A DNA stretch of 64,000 nucleotides, from positions 930,001 to 994,000 of the forward strand of contig NZ_CP070499.1 in NCBI RefSeq assembly GCF_016925615.1, given 5' to 3'. The DNA is from Natronosporangium hydrolyticum (GTDB lineage: Bacteria; Actinomycetota; Actinomycetes; Mycobacteriales; Micromonosporaceae). This document shows, in pieces, positions 1-10,008 of the stretch. Under the pieces are notes generated by a model that worked only from the letters and a program-made list of their open reading frames with translations, was not told where the DNA came from and did no database searches. The position numbers and the translations under genes were made by a program. Position 1 is the first letter of the stretch, and every line of letters starts with the position of its first letter.

Positions 1-2
1 GT

Positions 3-1637
<1,635 letters not shown>

Positions 1638-1662
1638 CGCGGGCTGCGGCAAGGAGCGAAGA

Positions 1663-2775
1663 GTGCGTGACGCGGTTGAGATCGGCCTGGGCAAGACCGC
1701 CCTGCGCGGATACCACTTACGGGATGTGGCGATCGTCCCGTCCCGGCGGACCCGGGACGTCGACGATGTCTCCACCTCCTGGCAGCTGGACGCGTACCCG
1801 TTCGCCATCCCCTGCGTAGCCCACCCCAGCGACGCCACCATGAGCCCGGCTACCGCGGTCTCGGTCGGCCGGCTCGGTGGGCTCGGCGTGCTCAACGTGG
1901 AAGGGCTCTGGACCCGTTACGAAAACCCAGCCAAGGTCCTGCAGGAACTGTCGCAGCAGGACACCGTCGCCGGGGCGACGCAGCGTCTGCAGGAGGCGTA
2001 CGCCGAGCCGATCCTGCCGGAGCTGATCGTGGAGCGGATCCGGGAGCTGCGGGAGGGCGGCGCGACGGTGGCGGTGCGGGTCTCCCCGCAGCACACGCTG
2101 GCGTTGGCGCCGGTGGTGCTGGACGCCGGCGTGGACGTGCTGGTGATCCAGGGCAGCATCGTCTCGGCCGAGCACGTCTCCACCAGCGATGAGCCGCTGA
2201 ACCTGAAAGAGTTCATCGCCGACCTGGACCTGCCGGTGGTGGTCGGCGGCTGCACCAACTACCAGACCGCGCTGCACCTGATGCGGACCGGCGCCGCCGG
2301 GGTGATCGTCGGGATCGGCGCGGACGCGTCGGCGACCAGCGACCCGGTGTTGGGGATCCGGGTGCCGATGGCGACCGCGATCGCCGACGCCGCTGCGGCA
2401 CGCCGTGACTACCTCGACGAGACCGGCGGGCGGTACGTCCACCTGATCGCCGACGGGGATGTCCGGACCAGCGGCGACATCGCCCGGGCGCTCGGCTGTG
2501 GGGCGGACGCGGTGATGCTCGGCGAGCCGCTGTCGCGGGCGCAGGAGGCGCCCGCCGGCGGCGCCTGGTGGCACTCGGCGGCGAGCCATCCGAAGCTGCC
2601 GCGGGGCGCGTTCCGGTCGGCGCAGCCGTCGCTGGGGACGCTCGAGCAGCTGCTCTACGGCCCGGCAGATCAACCCGATGGGGCGCTCAACCTCTTCGGC
2701 GGGCTGCGGCGGGCGATGGCGAAGTGCGGCTACCGGGACCTGAAGGAGTTCCAGCGCGTCGAGCTGATCCTCTAA
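1663..2775 (+). CDS. guaB3: GuaB3 family IMP dehydrogenase-related protein
   Basis: A 370-aa TIM-barrel paralogue of IMP dehydrogenase without CBS domains, standard next to guaB in actinobacteria. In the loop that holds the catalytic Cys of GuaB this protein reads GADASATSDPVLG and has no Cys. The phosphate-binding part downstream (ADGDVRTSGDIARALGCGADAVMLG) is kept in pieces. A cyanobacterial GuaB3 has been reported to act as a GMP reductase; I cannot say whether this one has that activity. GTG 1663 is preceded by AAGGAG (1651-1656) at 6 nt. It probably shares the guaB transcript. Confidence 0.93.
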   Translation: MRDAVEIGLGKTALRGYHLRDVAIVPSRRTRDVDDVSTSWQLDAYPFAIPCVAHPSDATMSPATAVSVGRLGGLGVLNVEGLWTRYENPAKVLQELSQQDTVAGATQRLQEAYAEPILPELIVERIRELREGGATVAVRVSPQHTLALAPVVLDAGVDVLVIQGSIVSAEHVSTSDEPLNLKEFIADLDLPVVVGGCTNYQTALHLMRTGAAGVIVGIGADASATSDPVLGIRVPMATAIADAAAARRDYLDETGGRYVHLIADGDVRTSGDIARALGCGADAVMLGEPLSRAQEAPAGGAWWHSAASHPKLPRGAFRSAQPSLGTLEQLLYGPADQPDGALNLFGGLRRAMAKCGYRDLKEFQRVELIL

Positions 2776-2780
2776 TTCCG

Positions 2781-2844
2781 CGATGATCATGGACCTAGGT
2801 ACCTGGAACCGGCCGGTTTGGGTCCCTATCCCCATGGTCATCGC
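2781..2844 (+). repeat. GATCATG palindromic repeat, copy A (overlaps a gene start)
   Basis: An imperfect inverted repeat. The left arm CGATGATCATGGACCTAGG and the reverse complement of the right arm CGATGACCATGGGGATAGG match at most positions around a spacer of about 15-20 nt. Copies B (21050-21111) and C (53138-53198) share the core TGATCATGGACCTAGGTAC, so this is a dispersed family. Here the element begins 5 nt after the guaB3 stop and contains the start codons and N-terminal signal sequence of the next gene. Confidence 0.7.
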
Positions 2845-4243
2845 GTTGGGGCTGGCGTTGGCCGGCTGCAGCTTCGGCGACTCTGCCGATCCGCAACCGA
2901 CCAGGTCGGTGGCGTCGCCCCCGGTAACCGGGGCGGTCGGGCTCGGCGACCCCTACTTCCCGGCGTACGGCGACGCTGGCTACACGGTCGACCACTACCA
3001 CCTCCGGGTTCGCTACGACCCGAGCAGCCAGCAGCTGGCTGGAGCAGCCACCATCGAGGCCACCGCCGCCGATGAAGGGCTGGCGTCGTTCGGCTTCGAT
3101 CTCTCCGGGCTGACGGTGGAGACGGTCACCGTGGACGGGACACCGGCCGAGGCGGCCCGGGGCGACGAGAAGCTACTCGTCACCCCGGCCGAACCGGTCG
3201 CGGCAGGCGCCGAGTTCGTGGTGGAGGTGGGGTACGGCGGGGTGCCGGAACCGGTGCACTCGCCGCAACTGGGGACCAACGGCTTCCACCACACCGACGA
3301 CGGCGCGTTCGTGATCGGACAGCCCCGCTCGGCCAGCACCTGGTACCCGGCGAACGACCACCCGTCGGATAAGGCCACCTATACGATCGACCTGACGGTG
3401 CCGGACGGGCTCGCAGCGATCAGCAACGGCGTTCCGTTGGGCCGGGAGAGCACCGACGGTTGGACAACCTGGCAGTGGGAAGAACGCACCCCGATGGCGA
3501 GCTACCTAACCACGCTGGCGATCGGCGACTACCGGGTGCACGAAGCGGAGCACGCAGGCCGGCCGATGGTGACCGCGGTCCACAGCGACCTGCCCGAGAC
3601 CGTCGACGAACAGCTACAGCGCAGCGGTGAGATCGCCGATGTTCTCAGCGAATGGTTCGGGCCGTACCCAGTCGACGCGTACGGTGGGATCGCGCTGTCG
3701 GACCGGCGGATCAACTTCGCGCTGGAGACCCAGAGCCGCCCGATCTACGGACCGGGGTTCTTCGCAAGCGGTGACGCCACCTGGGTGATTGTGCACGAGT
3801 TGGCCCACCAGTGGTTCGGCAACAGCGTGTCGATCAACACCTGGGATGAGATCTGGCTCAACGAGGGGTTCGCCACCTACGCCGAGTGGCTGTGGGAGGA
3901 ACAGGACGGGGGCGACACCGTCCAGGAGACCTTCGACGTGTACTGGGAGGGGCCGTACGCCGAGGAGTCGGACTGGTCGCCCCCGCCGGGCGATCCCGGT
4001 GCGGCGGCGCTGCTCACCGCCCCGGTCTACCTCCGCGGGGCGATGACCCTGCACGCGCTGCGGCTGACCGTCGGCGAGGAGGCGTTCTTCGAGATTCTCC
4101 GGACCTGGCCGGCGGAGCAGCGCAACCGGAACGCGACGACCGGGCAGCTGATCGCGCTGAGCGAGCGGATCTCGGGGCAGTCGCTGCGCCCGCTCTTCGA
4201 TGCCTGGCTCTACGGCACGGACCGGCCGCCGTACCCCGGCTGA
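2783..4243 (+). CDS. M1 family metallopeptidase, lipoprotein
   Basis: A zinc aminopeptidase anchored outside the membrane. The N-terminus has a hydrophobic stretch ending in the lipobox LALAGC (Cys 29). The zinc site is HELAH at residues 338-342 with the third ligand Glu361 in NEGFATY, as in M1 enzymes. At 486 aa it is the short form without the ERAP-like C-terminal domain. The start is uncertain: ATG 2783 and ATG 2789 lie inside palindrome A and have no ribosome site, and the signal sequence has a single Arg before the hydrophobic core. ATG 2834 would leave only 11 residues before the Cys. It sits 7 nt behind guaB3 and may ride on that transcript. Confidence 0.9.
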   Translation: MIMDLGTWNRPVWVPIPMVIALGLALAGCSFGDSADPQPTRSVASPPVTGAVGLGDPYFPAYGDAGYTVDHYHLRVRYDPSSQQLAGAATIEATAADEGLASFGFDLSGLTVETVTVDGTPAEAARGDEKLLVTPAEPVAAGAEFVVEVGYGGVPEPVHSPQLGTNGFHHTDDGAFVIGQPRSASTWYPANDHPSDKATYTIDLTVPDGLAAISNGVPLGRESTDGWTTWQWEERTPMASYLTTLAIGDYRVHEAEHAGRPMVTAVHSDLPETVDEQLQRSGEIADVLSEWFGPYPVDAYGGIALSDRRINFALETQSRPIYGPGFFASGDATWVIVHELAHQWFGNSVSINTWDEIWLNEGFATYAEWLWEEQDGGDTVQETFDVYWEGPYAEESDWSPPPGDPGAAALLTAPVYLRGAMTLHALRLTVGEEAFFEILRTWPAEQRNRNATTGQLIALSERISGQSLRPLFDAWLYGTDRPPYPG

Positions 4244-4252
4244 CCGGCTCAA

Positions 4253-4350
4253 CCAGCATCCCGTGCTACCAGCATCCCGTGCAACCTGCATTCGATGCAG
4301 GTAGCATTCAATGCAGGTAGCATTCAATGCAGGTAGCATTCAATGCAGGT
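4253..4350 (+). repeat. 16-bp repeat array with inverted halves
   Basis: Right half: three exact tandem copies of ATGCAGGTAGCATTCA (4295-4310, 4311-4326, 4327-4342) plus a partial fourth. Left half: two copies of AGCATCCCGTGCTACC (4255-4270, second with one change at 4271-4286). The reverse complement of the left unit, GGTAGCACGGGATGCT, is the right unit in rotation apart from the central four bases and the last base. The halves meet at the perfect inverted repeat CCTGCAT-TCG-ATGCAGG (4285-4301). The array fills the gap between the M1 gene and the ATPase start. A regulator-binding array or a cruciform-forming site is possible. Confidence 0.8.
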
Positions 4351-4369
4351 ACGCAGGAGGTCGGGCCTA

Positions 4370-5779
4370 GTGGCCTTTGTCGGAAGGGAAGCGGAGCTTC
4401 GGGCACTTCGGGACTGGTGGTCTGGACCAGTCCCGCGACCAGCGCTGGTCTGGGGCAGGCGTCGGGTCGGTAAGACCGCGTTGATCGAACGCTTCGCCGC
4501 CGGTCTGCCGCGGGTGGTGTTCCACACTGGGGCTGGTGAGCCGCCCGCTGCCGAACTGGCTCAGCTCTCCCGGGCGGTTGCCCGCGTCTTCCCCGACGAG
4601 TTGCGCGACCTAGCCAGCAACCCGTACCACGACTGGCACGACGCGTTGGACCACCTGGCGCGGCTCGCCTCGGAAGAGCCGGTGCTGCTCGTGCTCGACG
4701 AGTTCCCGGAGTTGATCAGCACATCGCCAGCGCTGCCCGGCATTCTGCGGGCGTTCCTCGACCGGTCTGGCCACCGCACCCACCTCCGGCTGCTCGTGTG
4801 TGGGTCGGCGGTGCGGACAATGTGGTCTATCCAGCAGACTCGCGCCCCCCTCTACGGGCGGTTCGACCTGGCGCTGCCGGTCTACCCGTTCGGGCCGGCG
4901 GAGGCCGCGGCCATGCTGCCGGAGCTGACCCCCGCCCAGCGGGCGCTGGTGTACGGCATCGTCGGCGGGATGCCGCTCTACCTGACCTGGTGGCGGCAGG
5001 GCGAGTCGGTTGCGGCGAACCTGCTCCGGCTCGCCGGGCGCCCCGGCAGCCCGCTGCTCACCGAGGGCCGGCTGATCATGCACACCGAGGTGGGCAGCGG
5101 TGCCCAGACCGCGGAGGTCCTTCACGCACTCGCCGCCGGCCGTTCCCGGCACAGCGAGATCCAGGACGTGACCGGCGCCGACCCGAGTCGGATTCTGGAC
5201 CGCCTGATCGAAGCCCGGTTGGTCGAACGCGTGCTGCCGGTCACGGATCAACCGCATCGCTCCCGGCGCCGCCACTACCGGATCGCCGACAACTTTCTCG
5301 CGTTCTATCTTGGCCCGCTGCTTCGGCACCGTAGCGAGCTGGAACGTGGCCAGGGTGAGACGATCATGCCGGCCGTGGTCAGTGCGCTGGACGATCATCT
5401 CGGGTCGCCCTGGGAAGAGGCCTTCCGGGACCACCTTCGGCGGATGGCCCGGCAGGGGCAATTGGGTGAGTCCGTCGTGGCGGTCGGACCCTGGTGGCGG
5501 GCGGACGGCGGTGACGAGATCGATGCGGTGGTGATGGCGGAGCCGGGGCGGACCAGGGTGCCGGTCGCGGTCGGCGAAGCCAAGTGGTCTCGCAGGGTGG
5601 ACGCGGTGAGGGTCGGCAAGCGGCTCGCCCCCAAGGCCGTCTCGCTGACTGCGCAGCTGGGGGCGGGCGCTCCCGATCCGGCCGGCCTGCGGCATGTGGT
5701 CTGCGCCCGGGAGGAGGTCACCCGGGCGGACCCGGACATGCTGACGGTTACCGCCGCGGACATCTTCGATCCGGTGTGA
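4370..5779 (+). CDS. ATP-binding protein, archaeal-ATPase/DUF234 type
   Basis: A 469-aa STAND/AAA-like ATPase. Walker A is GRRRVGKT (residues 29-36) and Walker B is VLLVLDEF. A winged-helix-like middle part is followed by a C-terminal PD-(D/E)xK-like region (WEEAF, EIDAVV, AVGEAKWS), the layout of DUF234-containing ATPases. Function in bacteria is unknown; members occur on mobile and defence-rich segments. I chose GTG 4370 because AGGAGG (4355-4360) lies 9 nt upstream. The in-frame ATG 4343 lies inside the repeat array and lacks a ribosome site. Confidence 0.8.
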   Translation: MAFVGREAELRALRDWWSGPVPRPALVWGRRRVGKTALIERFAAGLPRVVFHTGAGEPPAAELAQLSRAVARVFPDELRDLASNPYHDWHDALDHLARLASEEPVLLVLDEFPELISTSPALPGILRAFLDRSGHRTHLRLLVCGSAVRTMWSIQQTRAPLYGRFDLALPVYPFGPAEAAAMLPELTPAQRALVYGIVGGMPLYLTWWRQGESVAANLLRLAGRPGSPLLTEGRLIMHTEVGSGAQTAEVLHALAAGRSRHSEIQDVTGADPSRILDRLIEARLVERVLPVTDQPHRSRRRHYRIADNFLAFYLGPLLRHRSELERGQGETIMPAVVSALDDHLGSPWEEAFRDHLRRMARQGQLGESVVAVGPWWRADGGDEIDAVVMAEPGRTRVPVAVGEAKWSRRVDAVRVGKRLAPKAVSLTAQLGAGAPDPAGLRHVVCAREEVTRADPDMLTVTAADIFDPV

Positions 5780-5809
5780 TCGCGGACTGGATCGGTCCGG
5801 GTTGGGTCG

Positions 5810-5815
5810 TACGGT
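5810..5815 (+). promoter_or_regulatory. -10 box, leaderless type
   Basis: TACGGT is followed by 6 nt and GTG 5822. This spacing puts the transcription start on the start codon, which supports 5822 over the adjacent GTG 5819. Confidence 0.45.
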
Positions 5816-5821
5816 TGAGTG

Positions 5822-6931
5822 GTGAAAAGCGCCGTAACACGGGAGCAGGTGCTCGGGTTCCGCGCCCGGGTGCAGCACCTTGACCGGGCAGCGGGCACCA
5901 GCGAACCCTTGGCACCTGCCGTCCTCGACCTGGGGGTGCAGGAGACCGGCCCGGACGGCGGCCGGTGGGCGCTGGCGATCCGGGGAGTGGACCCGGCGGC
6001 GATCCCCGAAGACGAGTTGATCCTGCTTTGGACGATCCGGGGCGCTCCGCACTGGTACCGTCGCCGCGATCTCGCCCGGGTCGCCGCCGCGGTGGCGCCG
6101 TTCTCCGACGCCGACGCCGGCAAGCGGATCTATGACGCCAGCAAGCCGCTGCGGGAGGCGGGCATCGACAATCTGACCGCGCTCGACGCGGTCGCGGCGG
6201 CGATGCGCACGGTGGTGACCAAGCCCATGGTCAAGGGTGAGGTCTCCACCCGGCTGACCGCGCTGATGGACCCCCCGTACCTTCGCTTCTGCCGCCCCTG
6301 CGACACCACCCACCTGTACGAGATGCCGTTCCGGCTGGCGGCGGTCCGGGCCGGCCTGCAGCTTACGCCGAACACCTCGCCGCCGGTGCTGGCGCCGATC
6401 CGGCGTTTCTCACCCGCCGCCGAGCCGGGACCGGACCACGACGTGATCCGGGGGTATCTGCGACTGCTCGGCCCCGCCACACCCAAGCACGTGGCCGACT
6501 ATCTCGACGCCCCGGTCAAGGAGGTACGCGGCCGGTGGCCGGATGATGTGACCGAGGTGACCGTCGCCGGCGAGCGCCGGTGGCTACTCACCGAGGATGT
6601 GCCGAAGCTGGCCGCGGGCCCGGTGACCTTGACCCGGCTGCTCGGGCCGTTCGACCTTTTCCTGCAGGCCAAGGATCGCTCGTTGCTGGTCGAGCAGCCG
6701 GCGCGCAGCAAGACGCTGTGGCCGGTGCTGGGCCGGCCGGGTGCGGTGCTGGTCGACGGCGACATCGTCGGCGTCTGGCGGCCCCGGCAGTCCAGCGGCA
6801 CCCTCAACGTGCAGCTCGACCTGTGGCGGCGGGTCAGTGCCCAGGCCCGCGCGGCGATCGAGGAGCAGGCGGAGCGGCTCGCCGACTACCGGGGCGTGAC
6901 GCTCGGATCGGTCCTCTCCGACGTGGTCTGA
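5822..6931 (+). CDS. Winged-helix DNA-binding domain protein (HTH_42 family)
   Basis: A 369-aa protein resembling the actinobacterial winged helix DNA-binding domain family related to YcaQ/AlkX-type DNA glycosylases (PF06224). Supporting pieces are an early RGAPHWYRRRDL segment, a central MDPPYLRFCRPCDTTHLYE region, and a C-terminal part ending in a GVWRPR strand. YcaQ relatives unhook interstrand crosslinks. Whether this branch keeps that activity cannot be told from sequence. It has its own leaderless-type promoter and no ribosome site. Confidence 0.75.
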   Translation: MKSAVTREQVLGFRARVQHLDRAAGTSEPLAPAVLDLGVQETGPDGGRWALAIRGVDPAAIPEDELILLWTIRGAPHWYRRRDLARVAAAVAPFSDADAGKRIYDASKPLREAGIDNLTALDAVAAAMRTVVTKPMVKGEVSTRLTALMDPPYLRFCRPCDTTHLYEMPFRLAAVRAGLQLTPNTSPPVLAPIRRFSPAAEPGPDHDVIRGYLRLLGPATPKHVADYLDAPVKEVRGRWPDDVTEVTVAGERRWLLTEDVPKLAAGPVTLTRLLGPFDLFLQAKDRSLLVEQPARSKTLWPVLGRPGAVLVDGDIVGVWRPRQSSGTLNVQLDLWRRVSAQARAAIEEQAERLADYRGVTLGSVLSDVV

Positions 6932-6937
6932 GGTTGC

Positions 6938-7813
6938 TCAGCCGGCGTTCGCGGCCAGCAGCTGCAACCGTTGCCGCAGCAGCGCCAGGTAGATATCGAC
7001 GTCGTCGATCTCGTCCTCTTCGACCGGGCACGGCTCATGGGTCAACGCCTGCTCCAACAGGCCCACCGCAGTGGCCGCGGAGAGTTCGGTCTCCGCGCCG
7101 AACTGGTCCGGGTCGGCGCGGAACTCGTCCCGCAGCTCGTCGGGCTTGTCGGTCACCCAGACATCGCGGACGCCGCCGAGGTCACCGTCGATGAGGACGG
7201 CGAGCGCATGTGTTTCGTCGCCGTACCGGAACGTCGCCAGCACCGCCTGGTCCTGATCGCTGTCCACATAGCCGTAGCAGCTCTCGGGCCGCGGCGTGCC
7301 GATCTTCCCGACCCACGGCGGGTCGCCCAGCCCGGTCCCGGCCAGCCGGTCTGCGGCGGCGGTGGCGGATTGCTGGATCGACGCCGATGGACTGATCGCC
7401 GCCACCACCCGGAGCAGGCCCAGCGCCGAGGCGCCGCCGTACTGCTCCACCTCGGTCAGCACCGCTGCGAGCTGGTCGTTGTCGTCGTCGTCGCCGCGCG
7501 CGATGGCGAGGAACTCGGCGCCGGCCAGTTCGGCCTCCAGCGGGCTGGTCTCCGGCGTGAGCAGCTCCTCGAACTCCTCGATCAGCTCCTCCAGCGATGC
7601 TGGTTCGTCGGGCATGACCCCGGCGTCGACCAACCGTTGCAGGATCTCAGTGGGGGTGCCGGGCTCGTCCAGCAGCTGCAGTACGTCGTCGGAGGCGCCA
7701 GCGGCGGAGAGCGCCGACCGGAGCTGCTCCAGCATCGGTTCGGTAAGTTTGTCGCCGTCCGGGACGGAGTTGTCCGGGACTGAGTTCGGGTGCTGCTCGT
7801 CCTGATGCGGCAT
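6938..7813 (-). CDS. Hypothetical acidic protein
   Basis: I do not recognise this 291-aa protein. It is soluble by appearance (no signal peptide or membrane segment) and very acidic, with runs such as LEELIEEFEELL at about residue 75 and DDDDND at about 108. The C-terminal half has a small alpha/beta look (TFRYGDETHALAVLIDGDLGG) and could bind a partner. It lies 57 nt behind the beta-propeller gene on the same strand, so it may be the last gene of that transcript. It ends 6 nt from the convergent winged-helix gene. Confidence 0.7.
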   Translation of the reverse strand: MPHQDEQHPNSVPDNSVPDGDKLTEPMLEQLRSALSAAGASDDVLQLLDEPGTPTEILQRLVDAGVMPDEPASLEELIEEFEELLTPETSPLEAELAGAEFLAIARGDDDDNDQLAAVLTEVEQYGGASALGLLRVVAAISPSASIQQSATAAADRLAGTGLGDPPWVGKIGTPRPESCYGYVDSDQDQAVLATFRYGDETHALAVLIDGDLGGVRDVWVTDKPDELRDEFRADPDQFGAETELSAATAVGLLEQALTHEPCPVEEDEIDDVDIYLALLRQRLQLLAANAG

Positions 7814-7870
7814 CCGCGCATCTTGTCATATGACCGCCAGCGGGGCCGGTAACGACCCCGGTAACGCACA

Positions 7871-9283
7871 TCACCGCAGGTCGTAGAGGACCAGCACGGC
7901 GTCGGCGGAGCCGAGCGTGATCCCGACCGTGGTGTCGTCGGCCACGGCCGGGAGACTGAGCCACGATTCGGCGACGGTTCGGCTGCTGCCGTCGGCTAGG
8001 TCCACCAAGCGCAGCCCGCCGATGGCGGCCAGCAGAGCAGCGCCAGCGGCGCCGGTCGCGGGGAGGTAGAGACCGTCCTCCCGGTCAGCGTAGAAGTCGA
8101 GACGCCACCGTTGCGCACCATCGGCCACGTCGTAGGCGACCGGTCTGCGCAGTTCGCCGTCCGGGTCCGGCTGCCTGACCAGGACCAGGTCGCCGAACCG
8201 TTGCGCCTCCGGCTGGCGTACGAGGTCGGGCGCCAGCTCCTGGGCCCACTGTTGCCGGCCGGTGGCTGGGTCGAGCGCGATCAGGTAGCTCTCCAGCGCG
8301 GGCTTCGAGTAGCGATCCCCCCGCCAGCCCTCCCAGGGTGAGAACCGGCTGGCGATCATGACCACCGCGTCCTCGTCGGCGGCCACCAGCTGATGCACGA
8401 ACGGTTGACCGCCGTCACCGACCTCGAAGGCGTACTGCCACACCTGGGCACCGTCGGCGACGGAGTAGGCGCGCAGGGCCAGGTCGCTGGGGGGGACGCC
8501 CTCGGCGCCAGCGGCGAGCCTTAGCCACTCGTCTCTGTGGTCGGCTGGCACCCTACTGGCCACCACCACCTCACCAGCGCTGCGTAGGTCGTGTGGCGCC
8601 GGCTCGATCGGCATCTCGGCGGTCACCTCACCGGCGTGGGGGTCGATGAGCCAGAGGGTTGCCTCAGGCCCAGTGTCCGGCCGCGTGACCGCCAAGAGTT
8701 CGTCGCCGACCGGCGCCACCAGCGCTCGGGACCTTAACCTGTGCTCACCAACCCGGAGACAGCTGTGCACCTCGCCGGTGGCCCGATCCACTGCGACGAC
8801 CGCTAGCGCTTCGTCGATCGGTTCGTCGACGATCGTCACCAGGTCCCCGATCGGCACCACGGGCTGCCGCCACCCGCGATCCAGCTGCCGTTGCCAGCGA
8901 AGGTGGCCGTTGTCGAGGTCGATCGCGTGGAGGACCTGACCGACATCGCCGCGCCGCAGCAGCAGCGTGTCGTCGCCGGCAAGCTGTGGCGCGGTAAAGA
9001 TCTTGATGTCGAGCACCGCCAGTCGCGGGGCGCCGAACGGCCCGGGGCCGTCGGTCGCGTCGATCGCCCACTCCGCGGGCCAGGGTTCGGCCTGCTCCGC
9101 GGGCGTGACGACCGACGCCTCGACTCCCGGGTCTGGCACCGGTACGGCTTCCTCACAGCGGTGTTGCCGCGCATCCCAACCGAGGTAGCCAACGACACCG
9201 GTTGCGCTGATCGCGACCGCCAGCCCGGCCGCGATCCAGGTGGCGGGCCGCTTCGATCGAACCTGTCCGATCGCGGAAGTCAT
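7871..9283 (-). CDS. Membrane-anchored PQQ-like beta-propeller protein
   Basis: A 470-aa protein with one N-terminal membrane helix (TWIAAGLAVAISATGVVGYL, about residues 14-33) and an exported domain of blade-like repeats. Phrases such as LLRRGDVGQVLHAIDLDNG and LIALDPATGRQQW are typical of PQQ-like/outer-membrane-assembly-type propellers. A binding or scaffolding role is usual. ATG 9283 has GGGAGG 9 nt upstream; the 40 extra in-frame residues before it lie over lipoprotein A1 and are not real. It starts 5 nt after A1 stops, the same spacing that joins each other A gene to a B gene, so it takes the B position in the last unit. Confidence 0.8.
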   Translation of the reverse strand: MTSAIGQVRSKRPATWIAAGLAVAISATGVVGYLGWDARQHRCEEAVPVPDPGVEASVVTPAEQAEPWPAEWAIDATDGPGPFGAPRLAVLDIKIFTAPQLAGDDTLLLRRGDVGQVLHAIDLDNGHLRWQRQLDRGWRQPVVPIGDLVTIVDEPIDEALAVVAVDRATGEVHSCLRVGEHRLRSRALVAPVGDELLAVTRPDTGPEATLWLIDPHAGEVTAEMPIEPAPHDLRSAGEVVVASRVPADHRDEWLRLAAGAEGVPPSDLALRAYSVADGAQVWQYAFEVGDGGQPFVHQLVAADEDAVVMIASRFSPWEGWRGDRYSKPALESYLIALDPATGRQQWAQELAPDLVRQPEAQRFGDLVLVRQPDPDGELRRPVAYDVADGAQRWRLDFYADREDGLYLPATGAAGAALLAAIGGLRLVDLADGSSRTVAESWLSLPAVADDTTVGITLGSADAVLVLYDLR

Positions 9284-9288
9284 GCGAA

Positions 9289-9924
9289 TCAACCTCCCGG
9301 GGCGGTAGTCGACGGGGAGGTCCCGGCGAGTAGTGCGGCGCGGCGTTCGCAGACAGCGCGCAAGTCCTGTACGCCGAACGAGGTGCGCTCGGCCACGATC
9401 CATCGCCCATCGGCCGCTCGGGTCAGCACCGCACGCCTACTGGACAAGAAGCCCTCGTTATTGATCGGTTCCCCGGTCTCGTCGATCATGTGGAAGGTCG
9501 GGCCGCTCTCGCAGATTCCGACCTCGACCGTCGGTGGGTCGCCGTCCGCGAACTCGATCTCGACCAGGTAAGCGTGGACGGTGCCGGCCATCGGCTGTGG
9601 GGCTCCCGAGGCACTCTCGATGCGTTCGAAGACCGATGGGTCGCTGTGGTGGTAGATGTAGTCGGGGATGATCGATGGCTCGGTGGCCCAGAGGTTGTAG
9701 GCGTGGATCCAGTGGTGGAGCATGTCGACGGCTTCGCGGGCCTCGGTCGGCACGTCGAGGTCTTCATGCCAGTGGAAGTCGAGTCGTTCCTCCGGGGGCG
9801 GCAGTGGGGCGGGGGTCGGCGACGGGTCCGGTGTGGGTCGGCATCCCACCAGCGTCAACGCCAGCGCCAGCGAGAGCAGCCCTGCGGGAGCCCGCGCAGC
9901 CGTGTGCGCCAACGGCCTAGACAT
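9289..9924 (-). CDS. Paralogous lipoprotein A1
   Basis: A 211-aa lipoprotein, signal peptide ending in the lipobox LTLVGC (Cys about 28), then a Pro/Thr-rich linker, then a domain starting PPPEERLDFHWHEDLDVP. The domain carries a W-x5-YNLW motif, shared in form by all six paralogues. The first half and the upstream DNA are nearly identical to A2 (about 7 differences in 330 nt at an offset of 1334 bp), whereas the C-terminal half differs clearly. ATG 9924 has GGAAGG 9 nt upstream; the GTG 9933 start touches that site and is less likely. Function unknown; see the findings for the immunity-protein idea. Confidence 0.85.
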   Translation of the reverse strand: MSRPLAHTAARAPAGLLSLALALTLVGCRPTPDPSPTPAPLPPPEERLDFHWHEDLDVPTEAREAVDMLHHWIHAYNLWATEPSIIPDYIYHHSDPSVFERIESASGAPQPMAGTVHAYLVEIEFADGDPPTVEVGICESGPTFHMIDETGEPINNEGFLSSRRAVLTRAADGRWIVAERTSFGVQDLRAVCERRAALLAGTSPSTTAPGG

Positions 9925-9974
9925 GTGGGGCACCCTTCCGGCGCGGCATCGGTTTCGGTTTCAGGTGGGTTCGG

Positions 9975-10008
9975 TGCATCCCGGACATTATTTGGGATCG
10001 AGGATGCA
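9975..10008 (-). promoter_or_regulatory. Hairpin between lipoproteins B1 and A1
   Basis: TGCATCC (9975-9981) pairs with GGATGCA (10002-10008); an alternative inner pairing is ATCCC with GGGAT. The equivalent gaps before A2 and A3 hold the same kind of hairpin. It may be a processing or attenuation site. The right arm overlaps the 3' boundary of B1. Confidence 0.4.

Noticed and set aside
4255-4342. CRISPR array
   Set aside because: Units are contiguous without spacers and only 16 bp; no cas genes nearby.
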